A stretch of 64,000 bases of DNA, from the NCBI RefSeq assembly GCF_040369795.1, contig NZ_AP028955.1:806001-870000 (forward strand), given 5' to 3'. The notes under the pieces were generated by a model. The model was not told where the DNA came from and did no database searches. It worked only from the letters and a program-made list of their open reading frames with translations. Shown one piece after another: positions 42,984 through 54,623 of the stretch. The translations under genes were made by a program, and so were the position numbers. This DNA comes from Spiroplasma_E ixodetis_B (lineage in GTDB: Bacteria > Bacillota_I > Bacilli_A > Mycoplasmatales > VBWQ01). Every line of letters starts with the position of its first letter. Position 1 is the stretch's first letter.

Positions 42984-43945
42984 GACAAAGAAGATTTGAT
43001 GGTTTTGATAAACAAGTTCTTTCGTTATATGCCAAAGACATGACTTTATCAGATATTAGAACGCAGTTACAAGAGTTATATCATGGTGCTGATATTAGTG
43101 AAAGTGTTATTAGTCAAATTACTGATGATGTTATTGATGATGTTAAAGCATGACAAAATCGGCCATTAGAAAGTGTTTATCAGATTGTTTATTTTGATTG
43201 TATAGTAGTTAAAGTACGACAAGATAAACTCATTATTAACAAATCAGTTTATATAGCACTAGGAGTTGATTTAGAAGGTAAAAAACATGTTTTAGGCTTA
43301 TTAATTAGTGAAAATGAAGGTTCTAAGTTTTGATTATCTAATTTCACAGAAATGAAAAATCGAGGCTTAAATGATATTATTATTGCTTGTAGTGACAATT
43401 TAACAGGAATGTCAGAAGCAATACAATCATTTTATCCTAAAACCGAACATCAATTATGCATAGTTCATCAAATTAGAAATAGTTTAAAATATGTTTCATA
43501 CAAACATAGAAAATCACTAGTTACAGATTTAAAACCAATTTATAGTGCATGTAGTGAAGAACAAGCAATACAAGCTTTAGAATCTTTTGAAAGTAAATGA
43601 AATAAACAATATCCTCAAATTGCTAAATCATGATATAAAAATTGAGATAATTTAATGGTTTTTATTAGTTATCCTGCAGAAATCAAAAGAGTGATTTATA
43701 CAACAAATGCTATTGAATCTGTTAATAGTTAATTACGAAAAGTTATTAGAAATAAAAAAGTTTTTCCAAATGATATGGCAGTTTTTAAAATATTTTACTT
43801 AGCAATTGAAAATATAACAAAAAAATGAACAATGCCCATTCAAAATTGAAATACAGCAATTGCTCATTTTATGATAAAATTTGAAGATATAATTAATCTA
43901 AACTAGTAACTTTGTAAAAAGATACACAGATTTTTAAAAAGCCTC
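42984..43945 (+). mobile_element. IS256-like element, 5'-truncated, array unit 2
   Basis: Begins at transposase codons RQRRFDGFD directly after the right end of unit 1 and ends at its own GCCTC. A TAA lies in NAIESVNS*LRK. Confidence 0.88.
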
Positions 43946-44856
43946 AAGGCATGGCTTTATCAGATATTAGAATGCAGTTACAAGAGTTATATCATGGTGC
44001 TGATATTAGTGAAAGTGTTATTATTCAAATTACTGATGATGTTATTGATGATGTTAAAGCATGACAAAATCGGCCATTAGAAATTGTTTATCCGATTGTT
44101 TATTTTGATTGTATAGTAGTTAAAGTGCGACAAGATAAACGCATTATTAACAAATCAGTTTATATAGTACTAGGAGTTGATTTAGAAGGTAAAAAAGATG
44201 TTTTAGGCTTATGAATTAGTGAAAATGAAGGTTCTAAGTTTTGATTATCTAATTTCACAGAAATGAAAAATCGAGGCTTAAATGATATTATTATTGCTTG
44301 TAGTGACAATTTAACAGGAATGTCAGAAGCAATACAATCATTTTATCCTAAAACCGAACATCAATTATGCATAGTTCATCAAATTAGAAATAGTTTAAAA
44401 TATGTTTCATACAAACATAGAAAATCACTAGTTACAGATTTAAAACCAATTTATAGTGCATGTAGTGAAGAACAAGCAATGCAAGCTTTAGAATCTTTTG
44501 AAAGTAAATGAAATAAACAATATCCTCAAATTGCTAAATCATGATATAAAAATTGAGATAATTTAATGGTTTTTATTAGTTATCCTGCAGAAATCAAAAG
44601 AGTGATTTATACAACAAATGCTATTGAATATGTTAATAGTCAATTACGAAAATTTATTAGAAATAAAAAAGTTTTTCCAAATGATATGGCAGTTTTTAAA
44701 ATATTTTACTTAGCAATTGAAAATATAACAAAAAAATGAACACTGCCCATTCAAAATTGAAATACAGCAATTGCTCATTTTATGATAAAATTTGAAGATA
44801 GAATTAATCTAAACTAGTAACTTTGTAAAAAGATACACAGATTTTTAAAAAGCCTC
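43946..44856 (+). mobile_element. IS256-like element, 5'-truncated, array unit 3
   Basis: Begins at GMALSDIRM directly after the right end of unit 2. The frame is open to the natural stop. The pair NAIEYVNSQLRKF is shared with the fragment at 2401-3297, so these two derive from one lineage. Confidence 0.88.
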
Positions 44857-45179
44857 TATTTGTTTTGTTTTTGGTGTTCTTAATTAAAATTAATTGAGAA
44901 AAGAATGAGTATATTGCTAAATTTTTAATCATAAGTATTATTATCTAAATTACTTGTAAGTTATTATTATCAATAAAGTTTGATTAATAAATTGATTTAA
45001 TAAGATATTATCTATTACATTTTATGCGTTTTATTAAGGGTATAAAACTTTATTTTAAATTGTGTTCTAATTGTTAATAGTAGCATTGTTTTTTATTATT
45101 GTTACTGTTATATATGAAAATTAGATGATTATTTTTGTAGTTTTATGAAAAAAAATATTAAAAAATGATAAATTTATTG
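44857..45179 (+). other. AT-rich spacer before tRNA-His
   Basis: No ORF or RNA gene is supported. Only simple AT-rich sequence with stops in all frames. Confidence 0.4.
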
Positions 45180-45185
45180 TATAAT
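45180..45185 (+). promoter_or_regulatory. -10 element of tRNA-His
   Basis: TATAAT 31 bp before the tRNA, with TTAAAA about 16 bp further upstream as a weak -35. Confidence 0.45.
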
Positions 45186-45216
45186 ATTTAACGGTTTTAC
45201 TTATAGAAACTAATAT

Positions 45217-45294
45217 GGCGACTGTGGCGTAGCGGTCTAGCGCATCAGTTTGTGGAACTGACATTCGCGGGTTCAAATCCCGTCAGTCGCCCCA
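45217..45294 (+). tRNA. tRNA-His(GUG)
   Basis: Full cloverleaf. The acceptor GCGACTG pairs with CAGTCGC, with an encoded G(-1) opposite C73, the identity pair of tRNA-His. Anticodon loop TTGTGGA with anticodon GTG. T-loop GGGTTCAAATCCC. CCA is encoded. Confidence 0.95.
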
Positions 45295-45318
45295 TTTAAT
45301 AAAATTATGTTTTTTATT

Positions 45319-45346
45319 ACTCCTTTTTGGAGTTTTTTCTTTTTTA
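45319..45346 (+). terminator. Terminator after tRNA-His
   Basis: ACTCC, T5 loop, GGAGT, then a T-rich run. Confidence 0.8.
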
Positions 45347-45444
45347 AATAAATATTATTATAAATTTATTTTTCGCTTTTTATTTACTAAATAAATAATG
45401 GTATAATTATTATGTTTTATGATTTGCAGAAAGTTGAGGTTTAA

Positions 45445-45987
45445 ATGTATATGTACCTTAAAGAAGGGCAAATACTTTCAATTCATGCATATAAGCATAA
45501 TGGCGATTTATATCGTAGTTGAAATAATTCAATTGTTTTAGAAGATACTGAAAAATATTTAGTTTTAGTAAATGAGAATGTAACAATTACTGAAATTAAT
45601 GGTCGTAAATGAACAACCGTTGATCCAGCAATTTGGTTATTTTTTAAAAATGATTGATACAATATTATTTGTATGATTCGTAATGATGGTGTTCATTATT
45701 ATTGTAATATTGCCAGTCCCTTTATTTTAGATTCGCAAACAGTTAAATACATTGATTATGATTTAGATGTTAAAGTATTTCCTAATCGTTCTTATAAACT
45801 GTTAGATTTGAAAGAATTTAAAACTAATCGTCGAATATGAAAGTATCCAATACCTTTACAAAATATATTATGACAAAATATAAATAAATTAAAAAAAGGA
45901 ATTAAAAAAAATGAAATTAATTTATTTAATGATGATTTAATTTTAAATTATTGAAAAAATTACCAAAACCAAAGTTTACAAAAATAG
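45445..45987 (+). CDS. DUF402 family protein (nucleoside tri/diphosphatase-like)
   Basis: 180 residues starting MYMYLKEGQILSIHAYKHNG after GAGG. The family hallmarks are the N-terminal barrel strand W-x-x-(A/S)-x-V-L-E-x-T, then R-K-W-T-T-V-D-P-A-I-W-L-F-F. After them comes WYNIICMIRNDGVHYYCNIASPFILDSQTVKYIDYDLDVKVFP, with the acidic YIDYDLD metal site. Staphylococcal and Bacillus members hydrolyse nucleoside tri- and diphosphates. The C-terminal extension is lysine-rich. Single gene with its own terminator overlapping the stop codon. Confidence 0.8.
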
Positions 45988-46014
45988 CAAGAACATATGT
46001 TCTTGCTATTTTTT
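45984..46014 (+). terminator. Terminator overlapping the DUF402 stop
   Basis: Perfect 14-bp arms AATAGCAAGAACAT/ATGTTCTTGCTATT, then T6. The TAG stop lies in the first arm. Confidence 0.88.
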
Positions 46015-46048
46015 ATATTAAAACTTTTTATAATTAAATTAAATTTTT

Positions 46049-46155
46049 TTATAAAATAGGTATTTTTTTTGCATAATTATGTTCTCTCATAATGCTGTTT
46101 ATATTACTTTTTTTACTTTTATTTTCAATACCATTATTTATATTTTGAATATCTA
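46049..46155 (-). pseudogene. C-terminal gene fragment cut by IS630
   Basis: The minus-strand frame DIQNINNGIENKSKKSNINSI...AKKIPIL ends at 46049 and is cut at the IS630 end. Asn/Lys-rich, no family recognised. Confidence 0.35.
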
Positions 46156-46880
46156 TAGCTAACTAAAGTAATGTTTACTCATAAATAATGTAAAATAATA
46201 ATATGTAATTTAAACAGTTTTTGAATTTAAAAGTACAATTCAGCAATATTTAAAATAGATTAGGAAGATTAAATTATGCCAAAACCATACAGTGAAGACT
46301 TACGAAGAAAAATAATAGAAGCCTATGAAAGTAAAAACATGAAAATTAAAGAAATTTGTAAATTGTTCAATATTACTAGAAAGACTTTATTATTATGAAG
46401 AAAAAGAAAAAAAGAAACTGGGCATATAAAACCAATTTTGAATTATCAAAAAGGACATAGCCACAAAATAAATGATTTAGATGAATTAAAAAATTATTTA
46501 GCGCAAAATAAAGATGTTACAGTTCAAAAAGTAATTGAAAAATTTGGTGATATGACTAAAGAAACAGTTTATAACTATTTCAAAAAACAAAATTATACAT
46601 ATAAAAAAACTTTTCTATATGAACAAAGAGATAAAAATAAACAAGAAGATTTTTTAAAATAAATAGCTAAAATAATGAATGAAGATTTATTATTATATAT
46701 TGATGAATCTGGAATTGATGATAATGAATTTTATAAATATGGTTGATCTGAAAAAGGTAAAAGATTATTTGATAATAAATCAGCATATAAAATAAAAAGA
46801 ATGAGTATAATTCGTTCACTAAATAAAGGTAAATTAAAAGCCCTATGAGCATTTGAAGGACATTGCAACAGTAAAATTTT
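46156..46880 (+). mobile_element. IS630-like element, interrupted and inactive
   Basis: The transposase starts at 46276 and carries the TAA in EDFLK*IAK that is also found in the copy at 30.6-31.6 kb. It is cut at HCNSKI by an IS256 insertion (46881). Confidence 0.85.
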
Positions 46881-47238
46881 GGTAATGTTTAGTAATCTGT
46901 GTAACTTACAAAAATAACTATGTTTAATTAATTCTAGTAAATAAAATTAAATAACTAGAAAGAGTGAGTTACGTATGTCTAAAAAAAATATTAATAATAA
47001 TAATCCAATATCAAAAGCAGTAGATTTATTACTAGAAAATACTGAAGATTTAACAACAGTTTTTAAAGAGGAAGGTTTATATAAAGAATTAACAAAAAGA
47101 TTAGTTGAAAAAATGTTGAATTCTGAAATGCAAAATTATTTAGGATATGAAAAAAATCAACATAATACTAGTGAAAATGCTCGCAATGGTATAAATTCAA
47201 AAAAATTAATAACCCAACAAGGTAAAATTGAGATTAAT

Positions 47239-47553
47239 AGACATATTCCGTAAATAAATTTTTTAAAAGTCAATTAATAATTTAAAATTTATTTTATAAT
47301 TTCTTTATTAATAAATTAATAAGGTGTTGATAAAAATGAATTTTGAAAATTTAAAAAAATTAAAAAATGAACAATTTTATAGATATTTTGGTATAAAACG
47401 TTTTCATTTTGATGAAATGTTAACAAAATTAATTGAAATAGAAAATTTAAAAAAAACTAAAGGTAGAAAATATAAACTTTCAGTTGAAGAAAGATTGATG
47501 ATGACTTTAGTATACTGAAAAGAATATTATACTTTTTTCCAAATGAGTATTAA
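47239..47553 (+). mobile_element. IS5-like 5' fragment (first of two in tandem)
   Basis: The first 315 bp of the element, through FFQMSIK, immediately followed by the start of a complete copy in the same orientation. Confidence 0.88.
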
Positions 47554-48706
47554 AGACATATTCCGTAAATAAATTTTTTAAAAGTCAATTAATAATTTAA
47601 AATTTATTTTATAATTTCTTTATTAATAAATTAATAAGGTGTTGATAAAAATGAATTTTGAAAATTTAAAAAAATTAAAAAATGAACAATTTTATAGATA
47701 TTTTGGTATAAAACGTTTTCATTTTGATGAAATGTTAACAAAATTAATTGAAATAGAAAATTTAAAAAAAACTAAAGGTAGAAAATATAAACTTTCAGTT
47801 GAAGAAAGATTGATGATGACTTTAGTATACTGAAAAGAATATTATACTTTTTTCCAAATGAGTATTAAATATAAAATGAGTGCATCAAGTTGTTTTCGAA
47901 ATATTACTTGAGTGGAAAATAAACTTAGTGATGACAAAGATTATCAGTTTTTAAAAACAAAATATAAATCAAAAATTGAGAAAAAAACAAGAAGATTTAA
48001 ATGAATTTCAATTTTATTTAATTGATTCAACTGAAATTGAAATTGAAAGACCAACCAAAAAAAACTACAGTTAGAATATTTTTCTGGTAAAAGTTGAATG
48101 TTTTCTATAAAATTTCAAATTATATATGACTTTTTTAATAAAAAAATTGTTGATATTTTTGCTGATAATGGAAAATTACATGATTTTCAAATATTAAAAA
48201 ATTCAAATCTTGAATTTTCAGAAAAAACAATAATTATTGGTGATTTGGGATATCAAGGAATACAAAATATTTATAAAAATACTATATTACCAATTAAAAA
48301 AACTAAAAATAAAAAATTAACTAAACAAGAAAAAAACTACAATAAAATTATTTCAAAAATTAGAATTAAAGTTGAACATGTTTTTGCTTGATTAAAAAGA
48401 TTCAAAATTTTAATAAATAAATGTAGAAAAAGTATATTTAGACTTATGTACTTAAGATTTAACTTACTTTGTGAAATTTTTAATAAAAAAAAACCATTAA
48501 AATAAAAAAATATTTTTAATATTTTTTTAAAAATTTAAATTTTTATCAAGTTAATATAAAAATAATATTAACAATTTTTGTGTTTGAAATATAAATTTAT
48601 TTTTAAAGTATTTTTTTAAAAATATTAACTTCTATAATTATTAACACTAAAAAATTTATAAATATTATTATTGACAATTGATTAAATTTATTTACGGAAT
48701 ATGTCT
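47554..48706 (+). mobile_element. IS5-like element, full length, ORF1 frameshifted
   Basis: Exactly 1153 bp with perfect ends. ORF1 has one extra A (KIEKKTRRFK*), which puts the IDSTEIEIE segment out of frame. ORF2 is open. Confidence 0.9.
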
Positions 48707-49134
48707 AATGTACCACGAGATCGTAATAGTAATTTTGAGCCAGTAATAGTTGCAAAAAGACAAAGAAGATTTGATGGTTTTGATCAACAAGTTCTTTCAT
48801 TATATGCCAAAGGCATGACTTTATCAGATATTAGAATGCAGTTACAAGAGTTATATCATGGTGCTGATATTAGTGAAAGTGTTATTAGTCAAATTACTGA
48901 TGATGTTATTGATGATGTTAAAGCATGACAAAATCGGCCATTAGAAAGCGTTTATCCGATTGTTTATTTTGATTGTATAGTAGTTAAAGTACGACAAGAT
49001 AAACGAATTATTAACAAATCAGTTTATATAGCACTAGGAGTTGATTTAGAAGGTAAAAAAAGATATTTTAGGTTTATGAATTAGTGAAAATGAAGGTTCT
49101 AAGTTTTGATTATCTAATTTCACAGAAATGAAAA

Positions 49135-50480
49135 ATCTGTGTATCTTTTTACAAAGTTACTAGTTTAGATTAATTCTACCTTCAAATTTTATCATAAAAT
49201 GAGCAATTGCTGTATTTAAATTTTGAATGGGCAGTGTTCATTTTTTTATTATATTTTCAATTGCTAAGTAAAATATTTTAAAAACTGCCATATCATTTGG
49301 AAAAAATTTTTTATTTCTAATCACTTTTCGTAATTGACTATTAACAGATTCAATAGCATTTGTTGTATAAATCACTCTTTTGATTTCTGCAGGATAACTA
49401 ATAAAAACTATTAAATTATCTCAATTTTTATATCATGATTTAGCAATTTGAGGATATTGTTTATTTCATTTACTTTCAAAATATTCTAAAGATTGCATCG
49501 CTTGTTCTTCGCTACATGCACTATAAATTGGTTTTAAATCTGTAACTAGTGATTTTCTATGTTTGTATGAAACATATTTTAAACTATTTCTAATTTGATG
49601 AACTATGCATAATTGATGTTTGGTTTTAGGATAAACTGATTGTATTGCTTCTGACATTCCTGTTAAATTTTCACTACAAGCAATAAGAATATCATTTAAG
49701 CCTCGATTTTTCATTTCTGTGAAATTAGATAATCAAAACTTAGAACATTCATTTTCACTAATTCATAAACCTAAAACATCTTTTTTACCTTCTAAATCAA
49801 CTCCTAGTGCTATATGAACTGATTTGTTAATAATGCGTTTATCTTGTCGTACTTTAACTACTATACAATCAAAATAAACAATCGGATAAACACTTTCTAA
49901 TGGCCGATTTTGTCATGCTTTAACATCATCAGTAATTTGACTAATAACACTTTCACTAATATCAGCACCATGATATAACTCTTGTAACTGCATTCTAATA
50001 TCTGATAAAGTCATGCCTTTGGCATATAATGAAAGAACTTGTTGATCAAAACCATCAAATCTTCTTTGTCTTTTTGCAACTATTACTGGCTCAAAATTAC
50101 TATTACGATCTCGTGGTACATTAATCTCAATTTTACCTTGTTGAGTTATTAATTTTTTTGAACTTATACCATTACGAGCATTATCACTATTATTATGTTG
50201 ATTTTTTTCATATCCTAAATAATTTTGCATTTCAGAATTCAACATTTTTTCAACTAATCTTTTTGTTAATGCTTTATATAAACCTCCCTCTTTAAAAACT
50301 GTTGTTAAATCTTCAGTATTTTCTAGTAATAAATCTACTGCTTTTGATATTGGATCATTATTATTAATATTTTGTTTTTTAGACATACATAACTCACTCT
50401 TTCTATTTATTTAATTTTATTTACTAGAATTAATTAAACATAGTTATTTTTGTAAGTTACACAGATTACTAAACATTACC
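49135..50480 (-). mobile_element. IS256-like element, right end clipped
   Basis: The left end is complete at 50480. The outer ~12 bp of the right end are missing at the junction with the previous IS256 copy (AAAAAT/CTGTGTATC). Confidence 0.88.
49160..50386 (-). CDS. IS256-family transposase, open but second Asp replaced
   Basis: 408 residues. Compared with the intact copies it lacks four residues in ITDDVIDDVKA (ITDDVKA). The conserved ACSDNL reads ACSENL, so the second catalytic Asp is Glu. Together with the clipped right end this makes it probably inactive. Confidence 0.85.
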
Positions 50481-50972
50481 TGTTAGTGATTTAACTTATG
50501 TTCAAGTTAATGGTAAATGAAACTATATTTGCTTATTAATCGACCTGTACAATCGCGAAATTATTTGACATAGTGTAGGTACTAAAAAAGATGCATCATT
50601 AGTATATCAAGCATTTATGTGCTCAAATCGTTGTTTAAAAAATATTCAAATATTTCATAGCGATCGCGGTAATGAATTTAATAATAAAACTATTGATAAA
50701 CTTTTATTAGCCTTCAATATTACCCGCTCTTTAAGCAAAAAAGGTTATCCTTATGATAACGCTGTTGCTGAAGCAACTTTCAAAACTTTCAAAACAGAGT
50801 TTATTAATGATAAAAATTTTACATCATTAATCCAATTAAAATTAGAATTATTTGATTATATCAATTGATACAACAACATAAGAATCCACGGCACTCTAAA
50901 CTACTTAACCCCCATAAAACACCAACCACAAATGTCTACCAAAAAACAGTCCTAAAAAAGGTTGCCATTCCA
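50481..50972 (+). mobile_element. IS3-family 3' part
   Basis: orfB from VSDLTYVQVNGKW to the stop, with intact FHSDRGNEF and NAVAEATFKTF, and the right end GGTTGCCATTCCA. The 5' half was replaced by IS256. Confidence 0.85.
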
Positions 50973-50991
50973 AATATTTTATTTTAATTTT

Positions 50992-51050
50992 GGCTTTTAT
51001 CCCTTTATGTACTATTTTTAAATTTTATCACATAAATGGAGATAAAAGCC
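50992..51050. repeat. IS1595-associated palindrome
   Basis: The arms GGCTTTTATCCCTTTATGT and ACATAAATGGAGATAAAAG are separated by an AT-rich loop. Near-identical copies lie at 31687, 56067 and 59960, and one arm at 193, always 6-8 bp outside the same (transposase-3') end of an IS1595-like element. Confidence 0.8.
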
Positions 51051-51058
51051 TATCTAGG

Positions 51059-51938
51059 AAATTATCCCCACATGTATCTAAATCAAAAACAAAATTATAG
51101 TTTCAAAACTAGGTATCTTATTGAATTTATATGCAGCTTCTTTTGCATACAAATGAATATTTTGTTTTGAAACTTTTATGTGTGTTCGGAAAGTTCGTCG
51201 GATGTTTTTTCGTGCAGATTCAATCTGGTTTGTGTTTACACCTGTTGATGACACATACCCAACTTCATGATTTATGATTTCATGTTTGTGATAGAAGTTT
51301 TTGAAACTTCCATATCCCTTCTAAGAATCCGTAAATAGACAACACCCAGTAGAAATGTGTTTCAATGCAAATCATAAAAGGTTTTTCTCGTCTGCTTTTT
51401 TCAATACTTTCACAATTAGTTTTTTGCTGGTTTTCTCATAAACTCCAACAATCAAGGTTTTATTCAACAAGGATCTTCCTTGTTTTTTAAAACCTACATG
51501 TGAAAGATGCATTTCATCCATTTGTGCTGTGCCATCATCAATGAACTCTGCATCTTGATTCCAAATTCTAGTTCTTATTTCATGACCCATTCTTCAAGAT
51601 GTTTTATATGTCACGCCCAATTCCCTTGCAACATCTGTTGATGGTATACCATGCTTTGTGTTTATTCATCTAAAGATGAGATAAAACCAAGATGTCAAAG
51701 GTGTTTGTGACTTGTGAAAAATGGTGTCATGAAGAATACTAAATGTTTGATGACATTTCAAACATCTTATTCTTCTCAAATCAGAAACATTCAAACTAGA
51801 AGAAGCACACCTGATACATTTCATTACTTTCAACTTCGCTATATATTTCAAACAATCGTTTTCATTTTGAAATATGCTATTGAATTCATTTCAATTCATT
51901 TTTTCCTCCACACTAGTACATGTGGGGATAATTTCCTT
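51059..51938 (-). mobile_element. IS1595-like element, uninterrupted copy
   Basis: 20-bp perfect terminal inverted repeats (GGAAATTATCCCCACATGTA and complement). The adjacent palindrome lies at the transposase-3' side only. Confidence 0.88.
51078..51899 (-). pseudogene. IS1595-family transposase, single nonsense codon
   Basis: A 273-codon frame starting MNWNEFNSIFQNENDCLKYI behind GGAGGAAAAA. The N-terminal zinc ribbon has C-x2-C (CIRC) and C-x2-C (CLKC). The ISXO2-like core follows with DEMHLSHVGFKKQGRSL (first Asp) and LFTDS (second Asp). Near the end is the family's Asn-Lys region GVNTNQIESARKNIRR. TAG stands where the 60-kb copy has TGG, directly after LFTDS. Otherwise complete. Confidence 0.85.
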
Positions 51939-51973
51939 AATTTTTTATTATATAAAAATGTTAAAAAAGAAAA

Positions 51974-52001
51974 AAACCTTTAATGAAAAACATAAAGGTT
52001 A
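51974..52001 (-). terminator. Terminator of the tRNA operon
   Basis: Reading minus: AACCTTTA, a 10-nt loop, TAAAGGTT, then T7 and a T-rich run. Confidence 0.85.
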
Positions 52002-52014
52002 ACAAAATAATGTA

Positions 52015-52099
52015 TGGTGCGGAACAAGGGACTTGAACCCTCATGCCTTTCGGCGCCAGAGCCTAAATCTGGTGCGTCTGCCAGTTTCGCCAATTCCGC
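52015..52099 (-). tRNA. tRNA-Leu(UAG)
   Basis: 85 nt with a long variable arm typical of Leu. Acceptor GCGGAAT pairs with GTTCCGC, A73, encoded CCA. Anticodon loop ATTTAGG (anticodon TAG). Confidence 0.92.
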
Positions 52100-52104
52100 A
52101 TTTT

Positions 52105-52180
52105 TGGTGTCCCGTATAGGTCTCGAACCTACAACCCTCAGATTAAGAGTCTGATGCTCTGCCAATTGAGCTAACGAGAC
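52105..52180 (-). tRNA. tRNA-Lys(CUU)
   Basis: Acceptor GTCTCGT with complementary ACGGGAC (one G-T pair), anticodon loop CTCTTAA giving CTT, CCA encoded. Five bases separate it from tRNA-Leu. Confidence 0.92.
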
Positions 52181-52237
52181 ATCTAGGGGAATAAAAAAAC
52201 AAGTAATTATAATACTTGCAGTCTAAATATTAATTAA

Positions 52238-52312
52238 TGGTGACTCGTACGGGGATCGAACCCGTAATGTAGGAATGAAAATCCTATGTGTTTACCAATT
52301 CACCAACGAGCC
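52238..52312 (-). tRNA. tRNA-Glu(UUC)
   Basis: Acceptor GGCTCGT with ACGAGTC, anticodon stem TAGGA/TCCTA around TTTTCAT (anticodon TTC), T-loop GGGTTCGATCCCC, CCA encoded. Confidence 0.92.
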
Positions 52313-52336
52313 GTAGAAAACAAGAGTTTATAATAA

Positions 52337-52411
52337 TGGCGCCCAGTATAGGATTTGAACCTATGACACTTCGATTAACAGTCGAATGCTCTGCCGCTGA
52401 GCTAACTGGGC
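52337..52411 (-). tRNA. tRNA-Asn(GUU)
   Basis: Acceptor GCCCAGT with ACTGGGC, G73, encoded CCA; anticodon loop CTGTTAA (GTT). First gene of the four-tRNA unit. Confidence 0.92.
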
Positions 52412-52429
52412 ATTTATTAAACCTTAATT

Positions 52430-52458
52430 ATTATATTGAAGAAAAGTATAATTTGCAA
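52430..52458 (-). promoter_or_regulatory. Promoter of the tRNA operon
   Basis: Reading minus: TTGCAA, exactly 17 bp, TATAAT, 18 bp before tRNA-Asn. The best -35/-10 pair in the window. Confidence 0.75.
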
Positions 52459-52656
52459 TAACTAATAAAGTTTTTTTTATTTTTTTCTTGATTACGGCAA
52501 TGTATATGCTTTATTAATCATTTTTTTAAATTAAATATAATAATAACTTAAGTATTATTTGTAATAACGAATACTATTAGTGGTAAAAATAATTAGAAAG
52601 AAGTAAACATAGAAATTATGTACAATTACATTATCAATATAAAGGGCTTTTAATTT

Positions 52657-53585
52657 ATGAAGTTATTATTAGCAACATTAAGTTTTTTAACATTCGGAAC
52701 AACTGTAGGAACTTTTGGAAATGTATTAAGTACGAATCTAAGCAAAATAAATAATAGCATTAAAGAAACTTATACTATAATTCCTAATTCATTTAGTTTG
52801 AAAAGTGAATTAAGAAAAAAAATGAATACTGATAATATTGATGTTGATATGTTAGATGGAATGACAAAGGCTATTATTCGTTATATGCCAGATACAACAG
52901 ATTTACCTTTTTTAGTTAAAGATGTTAATTTGCTTTGACTAAGTAATGATATTAGTCAAATAATAACTAAAAAAGCATTGCCTTATAGTAAAAGTTTTAA
53001 AAAAAACGGAATAGTTGATAAAGATTTAATTTTAGAAGCAATTAATATTATGAATGTTACTAAGTTTTCTAATAATGATTTAGATGTACTGATTAATCAA
53101 GATAATAAAAATATTTCTTTAATAGCGAAAAGTAATAGTCGCTTTCAAGGGAAAATAGATATTTTAAATAAGCCAGTAGAATTTTCGGATATTGTTTATG
53201 AACAAAATCTTGGAAAAATTTATTTTAATACTGATATGTATGAAAAAAGCACATTCTTACATCCAACAAGTTAATTTGGGAGATTTGCAACAGTTATGAA
53301 ATATTTAGGAAATCGTAATAAATTAATAAAATTTTATGAAAATGAGATTACATCTGCTTTAACTAGTTCAGCATTAAAAATATATGAGTTAAGTTTTCCC
53401 GATTTTAATAATGAAGGAAATATTGAATTTAGTTTTGCAATTGAAAATATTATGAATTATCCATCATTTAAAGCAAACTTTTTACCATTACCAACAGAAA
53501 ATAATCGAGTTTTTATTAACTACCAAGGTAAACAACTAAAAAATGATGAAGAAATTGATATTAAGTTAGAATGATTATATACAGA
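52657..53585 (+). pseudogene. Secreted-protein gene, nonsense and IS5-truncated
   Basis: Starts with a signal-peptide-like segment (MKLLLATLSFLTFGTTVGTFG) and continues as a soluble protein. An in-frame TAA occurs after STFLHPTS (53272), yet the frame continues open (FGRFATVMKYLGNRNKLIKF...) until IS5 cuts it at 53586. No Cys follows the signal, so it is not a lipoprotein. The signal resembles those of Spiroplasma exported proteins. Function unknown. AAAGGGC precedes the ATG by 10 bp. Confidence 0.65.
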
Positions 53586-54623
53586 AGACATATTCCGTAA
53601 ATAAATTTTTTAAAAGTCAATTAATAATTTAAAATTTATTTTATAATTTCTTTATTAATAAATTAATAAGGTGTTGATAAAAATGAATTTTGAAAATTTA
53701 AAAAAATTAAAAAATGAACAATTTTATAGATATTTTGGTATAAAACGTTTTCATTTTGATGAAATGTTAACAAAATTAATTGAAATAGAAAATTTAAAAA
53801 AACTAAAGGTAGAAAATATAAACTTTCAGTTGAAGAAAGATTGATGATGACTTTAGTATACTGAAAAGAATATTATACTTTTTTCCAAATGAGTATTAAA
53901 TATAAAATGAGTGCATCAAGTTGTTTCCGAAATATTACTTGAGTAGAAAATAAACTTAGTGATGACAAAGATTATCAGTTTTTAAAAACAAAATATAAAT
54001 CAAAAATTGAGAAAAAAAAGAAGATTTAAATGAATTTCAATTTTATTTAATTGATTCAACTGAAATTGAAATTGAAAGACCAACTAAAAAAAACTACAGT
54101 TAGAATATTTTTCTGGTAAAAGTTGAATGTTTTCTATAAAATTTCAAATTATATATGACTTTTTTAATAAAAAAATTGTTGATATTTTTGCTGATAATGG
54201 AAAAGTACATGATTTTCAAATATTAAAAAATTCAAATCTTGAATTTTCAGAAAAAACAATAATTATTGGTGATTTGGGATATCAAGGAATACAAAATATT
54301 TATAAAAATACTATATTACCAATTAAAAAAACTAAAAATAAAAAATTAACTAAACAAGAAAAAATCTACAATAAAATTATTTCAAAAATTAGAATTAAAG
54401 TTGAACATGTTTTTGCTTGATTAAAAAGATTCAAAATTTTAATAAATAAATGTAGAAAAATTATATTTAGACTTATGTAATTAAGATTTAACTTACTTTG
54501 TGAAATTTTTAATAAAACAAAACCATTAAAATAAAAAAATATTAACTTCTATAATTATTAACACTAAAAAATTTATAAATATTATTATTGACAATTGATT
54601 AAATTTATTTACGGAATATGTCT
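53586..54623 (+). mobile_element. IS5-like element with 3' deletion
   Basis: Both inverted repeats are present. It is about 115 bp shorter than the full element because of a deletion after NKTKPLK. ORF1 has lost one A in the ENLKK tract (ENLKKLKVEN...), as in the 60.5 and 63.7 kb copies. ORF2 is open. Confidence 0.88.

Larger units (their letters stand above)
46881..49134 (+). mobile_element. IS256-like 5' part split by IS5
   Basis: Segments 46881-47238 and 48707-49134. The IS5 target AAT is duplicated (47236-47238 and 48707-48709) and the IS256 frame resumes as INVPRDRN. A further one-base insertion (GGTAAAAAAAG) breaks the frame near 49060. The 3' half is lost at a junction with an inverted IS256 copy. 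Confidence 0.88.

Noticed and set aside
41611..44856. CRISPR-like direct repeats
   Set aside because: The periodicity comes from three ~0.9-1.4 kb IS256 copies; no short repeat-spacer structure and no cas genes in the window.
51980..52165. 61-codon minus-strand frame MAEHQTLNLRVVGSRP
   Set aside because: It runs through tRNA-Leu and tRNA-Lys, whose cloverleaves explain the sequence.
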